Source: CAYVKM01 sp964452045 | GTDB lineage: Bacteria > Calditrichota > Calditrichia > RBG-13-44-9 | NCBI GenBank assembly: GCA_964452045.1 | Contig: CAYVKM010000032.1 | Coordinates: 1 to 36,241, forward strand | Direction of reading: 5' to 3' | Length of the DNA: 36,241 nt | Shown here: positions 24,571-33,022 of the stretch, piece after piece | Layout: each line of letters starts with the position of its first letter | Position numbering within the stretch: the stretch's first letter is position 1 | Made by a program: the position numbers and the translations under genes | The notes under the pieces: model-generated | Databases searched by the model: none | Told to the model about the DNA's origin: nothing | Seen by the model: only the letters and a program-made list of their open reading frames with translations

Positions 24571-27500
24571 TCAGACATTTTCGACCGCCTCTTCCGGTTC
24601 ACCTTTCCACCCTAACTTTTTCAGAAAAACCACAACCGCATCACTTAAAATGTAATACAAAACCGGTACAACCACAAGAGTTAAGGCCGTGGAAAACAAT
24701 AATCCGAAGATGACCGCAACGCCCATATTGCTCCACCATTGAGAGCTTTCCGCGCCAAATTGGATAAACTTACTGAAGTCCCCCTTGAACAGCCCGATAA
24801 AATCGATATTGATACCAGCGGTCAGTGGGATAAGCCCAAGGATTGTTGTGACTGCGGTGAGTATTACCGGTCGCAAACGGACCTTGCCGCTATGAATTAT
24901 CGCCTCCAGTTTGTCCATACCCTTCTGGCGCATTTGTTGAATATAATCGATGAGAACAATAGCATTATTGACTACCACTCCGGCGAGTGAAATGATACCG
25001 ATTCCGGTCATGATGATCCCAAATGGTCTGAATGTGACCAGCAGTCCGAAGAACACGCCAAAAAAGGAGAGAAAGACCGAGATCATAATAACGAATGGCA
25101 GGGTAATGGAGTTAAACTGAGTAACCAGAACAAAGAAAATTAACAGAATGGCAATCATAAATGCCCGCGCCAGAAAATCTGATGCCGCCTTTTGTTCGGT
25201 ATCCTGACCGGCATAAATCAGTGAATAACCTTCCGGCATGGTGAAATTGGTAAGACGGTCTTTCACATCGGCCAACACTTCCGCCGAACTGCGTCCAAAG
25301 GCATCCGCAGTTATGGTAACCACTCGGTCGCCATCCACATGATTAATATTACTCAATCCTGCAGAGAAGTCGACCGCTGCGATATTCGCCAGCGGAATAT
25401 GTTCACCTTCATGAAAAATGGTTAGATTTAACAGATCGGTATAACTCTTCCGGAAATCCTTGCTAAACCGGACAGTAATATCGTATTCATCCTGCCCAAG
25501 CCGGTATTCTGAAGCTGTCGTGCCATTGATAGCCGTTCGAATGGTACTGGCAATTTGAGCCGTGTTTAACCCTAACAGGGCGGCTTTCTCCCGGTCAATC
25601 CGAATCCGTAATTCCGGTTTACCTTTCTCAAAATTATCACGAAGTTCGGTTAAACCAGAAACATCCCTGATCCTTTTCTGAATTTCAGTGGACAAATTAT
25701 TTAGAATAGCAAAGTCTTCACCTTTTATCTGGATTTCCACCGCATTTCCGGTCGGTGGCCCTTCCTGCGGTTTGGAAACGTCAATCCGGGCCCCGGCGAT
25801 TCCCCTCATTTCATCGTTTATCTGTTCCAGGGTTTTAAAAGAACTTTGCCGCCTATCCTGGAGATCTACAAAGTCAATTGTTACCTGGGATTTGTGTGGG
25901 GTTCCTCCTTCCATTCCAAAACTGAACATATCCGCCGCATTGCCAACTTCGGTTACAAAATGATCCATATCGGGTGTGCCGATTATTCGCTCTTCCACCT
26001 TGCGGACAATATTGTCCGATGTTTCCAGGCGGGTGCCGATTGGCGCTTCTATTTTGATCTGGGCCTGGGTTGGTTCCAGGTCAGGGAAAAATTCCACACC
26101 ATGATTAAAAAATCCATAGATGATGAACATGAGAAAAAACAATCCAACTGCAATGGACAAAGTTGCTTTTCGATTTTTAAGGGCCCATTTCAGGGTCCCT
26201 TCATAACGTACGATCAGCCAGTTTAATAACCGGTCGCCCATTAATTTTTTCATCTTTTCATCGCGTTTCATAAAAGAAGAAGAGATTACCGGATTAAAAA
26301 CAAAAGCCACAAATAGAGATGCAGATAAGGTAATGATCAGGGTTATCGGCAAATATTTCATAAATTCACCAACCACACCCGGCCATAGTACCAGGGGAGA
26401 AAAGGCAAAAAGTGTGGTTATGGTGGAGGTTAAAACTGGCATACCCACTTCATTGGTTGCTTCCCTGGCCGCTTTCATGAGAGGTTTTCCCTCTTCATAA
26501 TGGCGGAATATGTTCTCGACAATAACAATGGCATTATCCACCAGCATTCCCAGAGCAAGAATTAGACTAAACAAGACAATCATATTCAGGGTATAACCAA
26601 GCATGCTGATGACCACAAATGAGACCAGCATGGATAGGGGAATGGCAATACCCACTAGCAGACCATTTCGGGCGCCCATAAAGAAGTAGAGAACAGCTAT
26701 AACCAGTAAAAGTCCGGCAATGATGTTATTTTCGAGATCATTCACCATGGAGCGGATATCTTTGGATTGGTCAGCCAGGATAACATAATGCGTCTTGGCA
26801 GGTAATTGCTTCTCATATTTTGTCAAAATTTCTTTTACTTCATCGGCAATCCGGATAATGTTTTCCCCGCTTCTTTTCTGGATGGATAAAGTAACGCTTG
26901 GTTCATCATCCAGTCGGGAATAGGTAGCCTGATCTTTATAACCAAATTCGACATCTGCCAGGTCATGGATATAAATGGGATAACCGTTAATGGTTTTTAC
27001 CACGACATTTTTCAGTTCCTCAATAGAATCGAATTCACCGGGTATTCTTACGGTATATTTCAAATTACCACTTTCCACCGAGCCACCGGGAATGGTTGTG
27101 TTTTCCTGCTGAATGGATGAGATGACATCGTTCACTCCCAGGCTATAATAACGAAGTCTGGCCGGATTCAGGTTGACCTTGACTTCCCGCTCCAGCCCCC
27201 CGGTAATGTTGACATCCAGTACACCGGGGATTTGCTCAAATCTGTCCTGCAGATCCTCGGCAATTTTTTTAAGCCGGACAAGTGATTGCTGCCCAACGAT
27301 GCTCACCAGCATTATCGGGATGTTCTCGAAATTCACTTCCTGTACAAACGGTTCTTCCACATCATCGGGTAGATCCGGTTTTGCCTGGTCTACTTTCTCA
27401 CGCACCTTACGCACTGCTTCATCGATGTCCATATCGGTTTCAAATTCCACCGTGATGTTAGTAAATCCTTCCACACTATTGGAGGTCATTTTTTTGATTT

Positions 27501-27726
27501 TGGTGATTTCTTTTAATTTATTCTCAATCGGTTGAGCCACCAGAGTTTCCATATCACTGGGCGCCACACCAATGTAGGGAACACTGACAATCACAACCGG
27601 TTGTTTAATTTGAGGAAAAGATTCAACCGGCAGGTTGGAGTAAGAGACAAAACCGGCAATGATAACAATAAAGAGCAATACGAATACACTTGTTTTATGA
27701 TTTAATGACCAATCGGATATTTTCAT
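24571..27726 (-). CDS. RND-type efflux pump inner-membrane subunit (AcrB/HAE1-like)
   Basis: A 1051-aa proton-driven drug or lipid exporter of the RND superfamily, the length of AcrB. It has the N-terminal helix with V-F-V-L-L-F-I-V, the porter-loop motif P-V-E-S-F-P-Q-I-K-Q-P-V-V-I-V, and the first large periplasmic domain. TM4 has the proton-relay stretch G-M-L-V-D-N-A-I-V-I-V-E-N-I; the second Asp of the classic Asp-Asp is Asn, a change shared by many pumps, so I do not treat it as inactivation. The last TM bundle has L-A-G-V-V-V-N-N-A-I-V-L-I. It works with the adaptor and TolC-like genes upstream on the same strand. The ATG is preceded by GAGG (complement of 27732-27735). Confidence 0.95.
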   Translation of the reverse strand: MKISDWSLNHKTSVFVLLFIVIIAGFVSYSNLPVESFPQIKQPVVIVSVPYIGVAPSDMETLVAQPIENKLKEITKIKKMTSNSVEGFTNITVEFETDMDIDEAVRKVREKVDQAKPDLPDDVEEPFVQEVNFENIPIMLVSIVGQQSLVRLKKIAEDLQDRFEQIPGVLDVNITGGLEREVKVNLNPARLRYYSLGVNDVISSIQQENTTIPGGSVESGNLKYTVRIPGEFDSIEELKNVVVKTINGYPIYIHDLADVEFGYKDQATYSRLDDEPSVTLSIQKRSGENIIRIADEVKEILTKYEKQLPAKTHYVILADQSKDIRSMVNDLENNIIAGLLLVIAVLYFFMGARNGLLVGIAIPLSMLVSFVVISMLGYTLNMIVLFSLILALGMLVDNAIVIVENIFRHYEEGKPLMKAAREATNEVGMPVLTSTITTLFAFSPLVLWPGVVGEFMKYLPITLIITLSASLFVAFVFNPVISSSFMKRDEKMKKLMGDRLLNWLIVRYEGTLKWALKNRKATLSIAVGLFFLMFIIYGFFNHGVEFFPDLEPTQAQIKIEAPIGTRLETSDNIVRKVEERIIGTPDMDHFVTEVGNAADMFSFGMEGGTPHKSQVTIDFVDLQDRRQSSFKTLEQINDEMRGIAGARIDVSKPQEGPPTGNAVEIQIKGEDFAILNNLSTEIQKRIRDVSGLTELRDNFEKGKPELRIRIDREKAALLGLNTAQIASTIRTAINGTTASEYRLGQDEYDITVRFSKDFRKSYTDLLNLTIFHEGEHIPLANIAAVDFSAGLSNINHVDGDRVVTITADAFGRSSAEVLADVKDRLTNFTMPEGYSLIYAGQDTEQKAASDFLARAFMIAILLIFFVLVTQFNSITLPFVIMISVFLSFFGVFFGLLVTFRPFGIIMTGIGIISLAGVVVNNAIVLIDYIQQMRQKGMDKLEAIIHSGKVRLRPVILTAVTTILGLIPLTAGINIDFIGLFKGDFSKFIQFGAESSQWWSNMGVAVIFGLLFSTALTLVVVPVLYYILSDAVVVFLKKLGWKGEPEEAVENV

Positions 27727-27783
27727 AAATGCCTCATCAACAAATGGGTTATAAATTTATATTCTCAAAAACGACTTTATCAA

Positions 27784-28824
27784 TTAAGAAGAAGTTACTA
27801 TTACAGAATCACCCTCAGTCAACTCCTGCTGACCGACTATAATTAACTGTTCATTCGATTCCAGCCCATTAACCAGTACGCTATCTTCATAAATTGACCT
27901 GAGATCCAGGTTTATTTTATGTGCCTTATTTTCCGGAGTAAGCACAAATACGTAACTTCCTTCTTCAGATTCAATCACCGCATCCAGGGGAATAACGATC
28001 TGATCGGTATATTGTCTGCGCAATAATTTAATATTGGCGATCATCTGAGGTGCCAATTTAAGACCGGGATTTGGCACCTCAATTTCAATCAGAAAAGTAC
28101 GGCTCAGTGGGTCTATACTTCGACTCAAAAAGGAAACCTGGTGCTCGAGCTTCATATCCGGAAAGGCATCGAAGGTAATTTCGGCAGGGGTTCCAATCTG
28201 AATATCACCAAGGAATCGTTCGGCCACTCCTGCCTTGATTTTCATGTAGGCATTATCAATAAAATCGAAAATGGGGGTCATCGGGGTTGCATAAGCACCG
28301 ATATCATATAAACGGTTATTGACATAACCGTTCAATGGGGCGAGGATAAATAACTTTGAATACCGGGCTTTATTTAGTTCATAGGCAGCCTGGGCTTTTT
28401 CCAACCCGTATTTGGAGGCCAGGTATTCATTTTCCGATATGGCTCTTTTTTCGTATAAAACTTTCTTAGAATTGTAATCCAGATTTGCCTGGTTCCATGC
28501 TGCAACTGCTTCATTATAGCCGGCTTTTAATATCTTATTCTCAAGAATTGCCAGGGTATCACCCTGCCGGACTAGACTTCCTTTATCTCTTTTAACCTTA
28601 CGTAAAGTTCCACCTTCTTCAACAATAATTTTTATGTGGTTTCTCGCTTCAGCCGTGCCGGTTAGCTGCAGATATTCTGAAAAATTTCGTAGTTTTAGCG
28701 TCATGGTTTCAACCGGAACAGCATTTAAATTGGCGGTTTTCTGGCCCGCAGCGTCATCACTTGAGCATTGCTGTATCACCAGACCAAATACTAAAATACC
28801 AAACAGATAAATAATCTTCTTCAT
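27784..28824 (-). CDS. RND efflux periplasmic adaptor (membrane fusion) lipoprotein
   Basis: A 346-aa adaptor that links the inner-membrane pump to the outer-membrane channel. The start is ATG 28824 (M-K-K-I-I-Y), with a perfect GGAGGA ribosome site (complement of 28828-28833); a longer frame to 28866 has no ribosome site. Residues 1-20 are a lipoprotein signal ending in Cys20 (V-I-Q-Q-C, Gln at -1). The N- and C-terminal halves of the biotinyl-lipoyl-like domain bracket an alpha-helical hairpin (about residues 95-160). A beta-barrel and a C-terminal membrane-proximal domain follow. The TolC gene stop is 60 nt upstream and the pump start 57 nt downstream. Confidence 0.93.
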   Translation of the reverse strand: MKKIIYLFGILVFGLVIQQCSSDDAAGQKTANLNAVPVETMTLKLRNFSEYLQLTGTAEARNHIKIIVEEGGTLRKVKRDKGSLVRQGDTLAILENKILKAGYNEAVAAWNQANLDYNSKKVLYEKRAISENEYLASKYGLEKAQAAYELNKARYSKLFILAPLNGYVNNRLYDIGAYATPMTPIFDFIDNAYMKIKAGVAERFLGDIQIGTPAEITFDAFPDMKLEHQVSFLSRSIDPLSRTFLIEIEVPNPGLKLAPQMIANIKLLRRQYTDQIVIPLDAVIESEEGSYVFVLTPENKAHKINLDLRSIYEDSVLVNGLESNEQLIIVGQQELTEGDSVIVTSS

Positions 28825-28884
28825 ATGTCCTCCAATGGATTCTATTATATGTATATTTTTCATCATTTTTTCTTTTCGCGAATA

Positions 28885-30210
28885 CTAAATTCCAGAGGTA
28901 TTAACATCACCAATAGCCTTCTGCCAGTCAAAATAGGCGGCCAGATAATCATAAATGGCTGAATAGAAATTGACCTGCGCCCGGTCTAAATCGACCCGGC
29001 TTTCCCGCAGTTCCAACTGGGTGGCTAATCCGTTTTCCATTCGGGTTTCTGCTATTTCGTAACCCCGTCTGGCAGTTCCGATACTGGATTGGGCTGCCTC
29101 AATCCTTTGCCGGGATTCGATTAAGCGTAGATGAATGTTTTTCAGTTCAATCCGGATATCATCATAAGCTTTGGTAATCCGGGTTTTTACTCTTTCCACA
29201 TCTATCCTGGCTTTTTGCACTTGGGCATTGGTATAAAAGCCATTAAAAATGGGAATGCTTAAAGTAAGACCGAGAACAACATTATCATTCTTATTATCCA
29301 GTCTGAACTCATTAGAACTGGCATTATAGAGGTAACTGAGGCTTCCGCTTAAAGTAGGGTAGTGGTAGGAGCCTTCGATGGCCACTCGTTTCTCCTGTAA
29401 TTTTTGTTCCCATTGAAGTGCATTGAAGTCGGGCCGCTGCTCAAATACGATTTTCGATGCCAGAGAATCAGGGAGAATAGGGAATGAATCCAGTTCTCCA
29501 ATCAGATTGACTTCTTCCCGCAAGGGAATATCCACTAATGCTTTCAGATTATTCAGAGCAAGTTCGTAATCTTTCCTGGCCTGCATGGTTTGCGGAACAG
29601 CATTTCGCCATCGAGTCTCGGCCTGCAATAAATCAAATTCAGAAACCGCACCACCATCATATTTTATTTTAATATTTTGATAATTTTCTTCCGCGCTTTT
29701 TTCAGACTGAACTGCTACTTCCCAGACTTTATTGAGCAGAAGTGCCTGGTAGAATGCTTTTTTAATATTGGTCATTATCAGATTGTATTGAGCCTGATAA
29801 TTATAATTGGAATATTTTGTAAAATAATTTGCCGCCTGGATGGCATTTCCAATCTTTCCAAATCCATACAAAGTCTGATTCAAACTGGTGCTGAACTGGT
29901 AGGTATTGGTAAAGGAAGCGGTAAAGCTTTGAGTGGTTTCCACGCCATTTGAATCTGTTACTGTGAAGAAGAACTTATTCTCCAGAAAATTTCGGTTATA
30001 ATTGACATTTGCATTGATGGTCGGTAGCGCCAGTGAAATTGCTTCTTTTTTCTGTGCCCGGGCAAATTCAAGATCAGATTTGGCTAATTTTATATCTTTG
30101 TTATTTTCCTCGGCCAGTTTAAGGATTGTATTCAGATCAAAATCCTTGGCAAATCCGGAACACATGAAAGCAAATGCAATAACAAAAAGCAGAATTAAAT
30201 TTTTATTCAT
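28885..30210 (-). CDS. Outer-membrane efflux channel (TolC family)
   Basis: A 441-aa protein with a signal peptide (residues 1-21, ends G-F-A-K) and two TolC-type repeats of long alpha-helical hairpins with intervening strands. Helices such as L-A-E-E-N-N-K-D-I-K-L-A-K-S-D-L-E and R-I-E-A-A-Q-S-S-I-G-T-A-R are typical. The trimer forms the outer-membrane barrel and periplasmic tunnel for the pump. A strong ribosome site AAGGAGAT (complement of 30217-30224) lies in the last codons of tetR; the two genes are 2 nt apart, so tetR is co-transcribed. Confidence 0.93.
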   Translation of the reverse strand: MNKNLILLFVIAFAFMCSGFAKDFDLNTILKLAEENNKDIKLAKSDLEFARAQKKEAISLALPTINANVNYNRNFLENKFFFTVTDSNGVETTQSFTASFTNTYQFSTSLNQTLYGFGKIGNAIQAANYFTKYSNYNYQAQYNLIMTNIKKAFYQALLLNKVWEVAVQSEKSAEENYQNIKIKYDGGAVSEFDLLQAETRWRNAVPQTMQARKDYELALNNLKALVDIPLREEVNLIGELDSFPILPDSLASKIVFEQRPDFNALQWEQKLQEKRVAIEGSYHYPTLSGSLSYLYNASSNEFRLDNKNDNVVLGLTLSIPIFNGFYTNAQVQKARIDVERVKTRITKAYDDIRIELKNIHLRLIESRQRIEAAQSSIGTARRGYEIAETRMENGLATQLELRESRVDLDRAQVNFYSAIYDYLAAYFDWQKAIGDVNTSGI

Positions 30211-30212
30211 TA

Positions 30213-30800
30213 TTATCTCCTTCTGAGTCCATTTAATAGAATGTGTACAACGGCATTCACAACTTCATCCCTTCGTTTCTCGGGAATCCGCATCATCCAG
30301 TCTAAATTGAGAAAATCGGTCATGAAAACCATGGCATTGAGGGTTGAAGATTCATCTCCATAAGTCAGAATTCCCTGTTCTTTCCCGGCTATGAGCAGAG
30401 GACGTAATTTTTCCAGAAAAACATCATTAATTTTGTCAACTATGGGTTTGCCATGGGGATAATTTTTATACAAAGTACCAGGTAGATCTTTGATTTCTGT
30501 TAAATATTGCTTTAAATCCTGATAGACCATTCGGAAAAAAAGGGCAATTTTTTCATCAGCCGGTAAATCCTGAGGTAGTTTTTTTTCAACCTTATCGATA
30601 AAATTTTGTGCTTCTTCAATAACAATTTCCTGAAAAATTGATTCCTTACTAGGGTAGTAGTAATACAGGGTAGGTTTGGCCAGATTACTTTGTGTGGCAA
30701 TATCATCCATGGAGGTTTTGGCCAGACCAAATTGAAAAAATAAATTCTTGGCAGCTGATTTTATATCTGCCTTCCTTGAATGATTGTGATTGTTTCTCAT
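30213..30800 (-). CDS. TetR/AcrR-family repressor of the efflux operon
   Basis: A 195-aa regulator. Residues about 10-58 are the TetR helix-turn-helix: I-K-S-A-A-K-N-L-F-F-Q-F-G then T-S-M-D-D-I-A, K-P-T-L-Y-Y-Y-Y-P-S-K-E-S-I-F. The variable helical C-terminus is the ligand pocket and dimer face. It is the first gene of the tetR-tolC-adaptor-pump operon, a standard arrangement in which it represses its own operon until a pump substrate binds. A perfect 20-nt palindrome at 30830-30849 lies 29 nt before its ATG and is the likely operator. The inducer is unknown. Confidence 0.92.
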   Translation of the reverse strand: MRNNHNHSRKADIKSAAKNLFFQFGLAKTSMDDIATQSNLAKPTLYYYYPSKESIFQEIVIEEAQNFIDKVEKKLPQDLPADEKIALFFRMVYQDLKQYLTEIKDLPGTLYKNYPHGKPIVDKINDVFLEKLRPLLIAGKEQGILTYGDESSTLNAMVFMTDFLNLDWMMRIPEKRRDEVVNAVVHILLNGLRRR

Positions 30801-30829
30801 CGTGTTCCCTGATTCAAATTCATATTATT

Positions 30830-30849
30830 GACTATTTTCATAAATAGTC
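30830..30849. promoter_or_regulatory. Candidate TetR-type operator palindrome
   Basis: GACTATTT (30830-30837) and AAATAGTC (30842-30849) are exact complements around the 4-nt centre TCAT, a size and symmetry typical of TetR-family sites. It lies 29 nt upstream of the tetR start, where a promoter is expected, and in the divergent region shared with the DASS symporter at 31000, whose expression it might also touch. Confidence 0.65.
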
Positions 30850-30999
30850 GAAAGTTTAAGGCAGATTAGACGAATATCCAAGGTAAAAGTTTAAAAAAAT
30901 ATTTTTATAATTGATAATACCTGATTTGTGGAATAATAAATCTAAAAACCTTATATTAAGAATAGATTACGAATTAGAAAAATCAGTTACCGGATTTAA

Positions 31000-32496
31000 A
31001 TGAAAACTACCTTGTTCAGAATTTTCAAAGATAGATGGGGAGCCTGGATTGGAATAGTGCTATTTATTGCTATTTTATTTCTCCCAACTTCAGAACAATT
31101 TACACCTGAAAAAAGAAATATGATGGCAATTGTGGGATTAATGGCGGTTTGGTGGATGACCGAAACTTTACCCCTCGGTGTAACGGCATTACTGCCTTTG
31201 ATTCTTTATCCGATTCTGGGCATTATGAATACCGAAAAGGTGGCGCCAAATTATATGCACCATCTGGTTTTTCTGTTCATGGGCGGATTTATCATCGCCA
31301 TCGCCCTGCAAAAGTGGCAGCTCCATCGAAGGTTTGCGCTGTTTGTCATATCTTACATCGGAACCAATCCTAAAAAAATAATTCTGGCTTTCATGCTGGT
31401 ATCAGCTGTGCTATCCATGTGGATAAGCAATACGGCAACTGCAGTTATGATGCTTCCAATAGGATTGGCGGTCATCTTTCAGCTTCAGGACGAATCTTCC
31501 CGGGAGGAAAATAAAATTGATAATTTCTCTATTGTGCTAATGCTGGGAATTGCCTATGCGTGCAGCATTGGGGGAATATCCACCCTGATCGGGACTCCGC
31601 CCAATATTATTTTCTCTGGCATTTATGGTAAGTTTTTCCCCAATGAAATACCCATTTCCTTTATTCAATGGATGATCTACGTACTACCGCTCACTATTGT
31701 AATTTTTATTGTTGTCTGGCTCTATCTGGTTCATTATGTATTGAAAAATGAAAAACTTCCTCAGACCGTTTCTATTCATTATTTCCGGGATGAATTAAAA
31801 AAGTTGGGAAAATTTAATCGATCTCAAATCTGGGTGCTTATCATCTTTGGATTTACTGCCTTGCTGTGGATATTTAAAGCAAATCTGACCGTGGGATCAT
31901 TTACCCTATATGGATGGCCGCATTTTGTTGGTCTGGATGGTAAAATACAGGATAGCACTATTGCCATTGGTATGGCTATTCTGTTGTTTATCATTCCCTC
32001 CCACGAGAAAGCAAAACAGCCGACCTTGCTGGATATCAAAGACCTGTCTAAAATTCCCTGGGACATACTGCTGCTTTTCGGTGGGGGATTTGCCCTGGCA
32101 GAAGGCATCCGCATTACCGGGCTGGCCGAGTATTTAGGCAAGCAAATGGAATTTCTGCAGGGGCTTCATCCTTTTGTCCTTATTTTTGTCATAACAATTT
32201 CGATTATTTTCATTACCGAGTTTACCTCGAATACCGCTGTAGCCACAACCATATTACCAATTATAGCCGTTATTTCGATCGATCTGAATATACACGCCAT
32301 GATGATTATGCTACCAGCAACTATTGCTGCTTCCTGCGCTTTTATGTTGCCGGTGGCTACACCCCCCAACGCCATTGTTTACGGTTCCAGATATGTTCCC
32401 ATCCAGAAAATGGTGAAAACAGGATTCTGGCTCAACATTATTTCCGCATCACTGGCGGCGATTTACTTCTATTTTTTGTTTAGTATTATTTTTTAG
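31000..32496 (+). CDS. Sodium:dicarboxylate or sulfate symporter (DASS/SLC13 family)
   Basis: A 498-aa membrane protein with about eleven to thirteen helices. It has the two S-N-T motifs that hold the sodium and substrate, W-I-S-N-T-A-T-A (143-145) and T-S-N-T-A-V-A-T-T (410-412), each preceding a broken helix, plus the L-I-G-T-P-P-N and V-A-T-P-P-N loops, the VcINDY-type signature. Substrates in the family are citrate, succinate or sulfate; sequence alone does not separate them. ATG 31000 has no clear ribosome site. A possible promoter is TTGATA 30911-30916 and TAATAA 30934-30939 with 17-nt spacing, which is weak. It ends 9 nt before the stop of the convergent regulator gene. Confidence 0.9.
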   Translation: MKTTLFRIFKDRWGAWIGIVLFIAILFLPTSEQFTPEKRNMMAIVGLMAVWWMTETLPLGVTALLPLILYPILGIMNTEKVAPNYMHHLVFLFMGGFIIAIALQKWQLHRRFALFVISYIGTNPKKIILAFMLVSAVLSMWISNTATAVMMLPIGLAVIFQLQDESSREENKIDNFSIVLMLGIAYACSIGGISTLIGTPPNIIFSGIYGKFFPNEIPISFIQWMIYVLPLTIVIFIVVWLYLVHYVLKNEKLPQTVSIHYFRDELKKLGKFNRSQIWVLIIFGFTALLWIFKANLTVGSFTLYGWPHFVGLDGKIQDSTIAIGMAILLFIIPSHEKAKQPTLLDIKDLSKIPWDILLLFGGGFALAEGIRITGLAEYLGKQMEFLQGLHPFVLIFVITISIIFITEFTSNTAVATTILPIIAVISIDLNIHAMMIMLPATIAASCAFMLPVATPPNAIVYGSRYVPIQKMVKTGFWLNIISASLAAIYFYFLFSIIF

Positions 32497-32505
32497 GAAT
32501 CTCAG

Positions 32506-32877
32506 TCAGGAATTACCGTTTTTGCCCAGAATTTTCTGAACCATTTTTCGGAAGCGAGTGGGATTAATCGGTTTTGGCAGGATATGCTTTATGGCCATAT
32601 CCTCCAATTGCTGGATAAGTTGGGAACTTAATTTTCCGGAGACGACCATTATTGGCAGGGCTGTGTTAACAAGTCGGATTTTGGAGATCAGTTCTACCCC
32701 GTCCGTGTTAGGCATAGCAATGTCGGTAATCAGCAGATCATATCTTTGAAGTAATAGTTTATGAAGTGCTTCCTCTCCGTTATACACGGAAACGACCTGG
32801 TAACCATCCAACGTGAGTAAAATATCTATACTGCGACTTAAATTCTTGTCATCTTCTGCCAGGAGAATTTTAATCAT
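32506..32877 (-). CDS. Single-domain response regulator (CheY-like)
   Basis: A 123-aa receiver domain with no output domain. The acidic pocket is E8-D9-D10, the phosphoryl acceptor Asp52 (L-L-I-T-D-I-A-M-P), the switch Ser80 and the conserved Lys102 (L-P-K-P). It therefore signals by protein contact rather than DNA binding. The start is ATG 32877; a longer frame to 32919 would begin inside the sigma-54 promoter and is not used. AGGA (complement of 32885-32888) is the ribosome site. It has its own sigma-54 promoter at 32911-32926, which the NtrC-like activator upstream is positioned to activate. The partner kinase and target are unknown. Confidence 0.9.
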   Translation of the reverse strand: MIKILLAEDDKNLSRSIDILLTLDGYQVVSVYNGEEALHKLLLQRYDLLITDIAMPNTDGVELISKIRLVNTALPIMVVSGKLSSQLIQQLEDMAIKHILPKPINPTRFRKMVQKILGKNGNS

Positions 32878-32910
32878 ACATTTTCCTGTGACTACTTGAT
32901 ATAGAATAAC

Positions 32911-32926
32911 GGCAAACATCTTGCCA
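32911..32926 (-). promoter_or_regulatory. Sigma-54 (RpoN) promoter of the CheY-like gene
   Basis: On the minus strand the 16 nt read TGGCAAGATGTTTGCC. This is the -24/-12 pattern TGGCA-N6-TTGC with the invariant GG and GC exactly 10 nt apart (GG at 32925-32924, GC at 32913-32912). Only two positions depart from the TGGCACG-N4-TTGCW consensus. The predicted start of transcription is about 32900, giving a 23-nt leader before the ATG at 32877. The GGCAA/TTGCC arms are also palindromic, so a protein operator is the alternative reading. Confidence 0.75.
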
Positions 32927-33022
32927 TTTTAAGGATATTTCTGGAACCGGGATAGGTACGAATATGAAAGAAAATAAAGATGTAAATCCCCCTGATCACA
33001 GAGAATGAAATGTATAGTTAAT

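Noticed and set aside
26520..26560. Asp-Asp to Asp-Asn change in TM4 of the RND pump as a sign of inactivation
   Set aside because: Many active HAE1-like pumps carry the V-D-N-A-I-V form, so it is a family variant.
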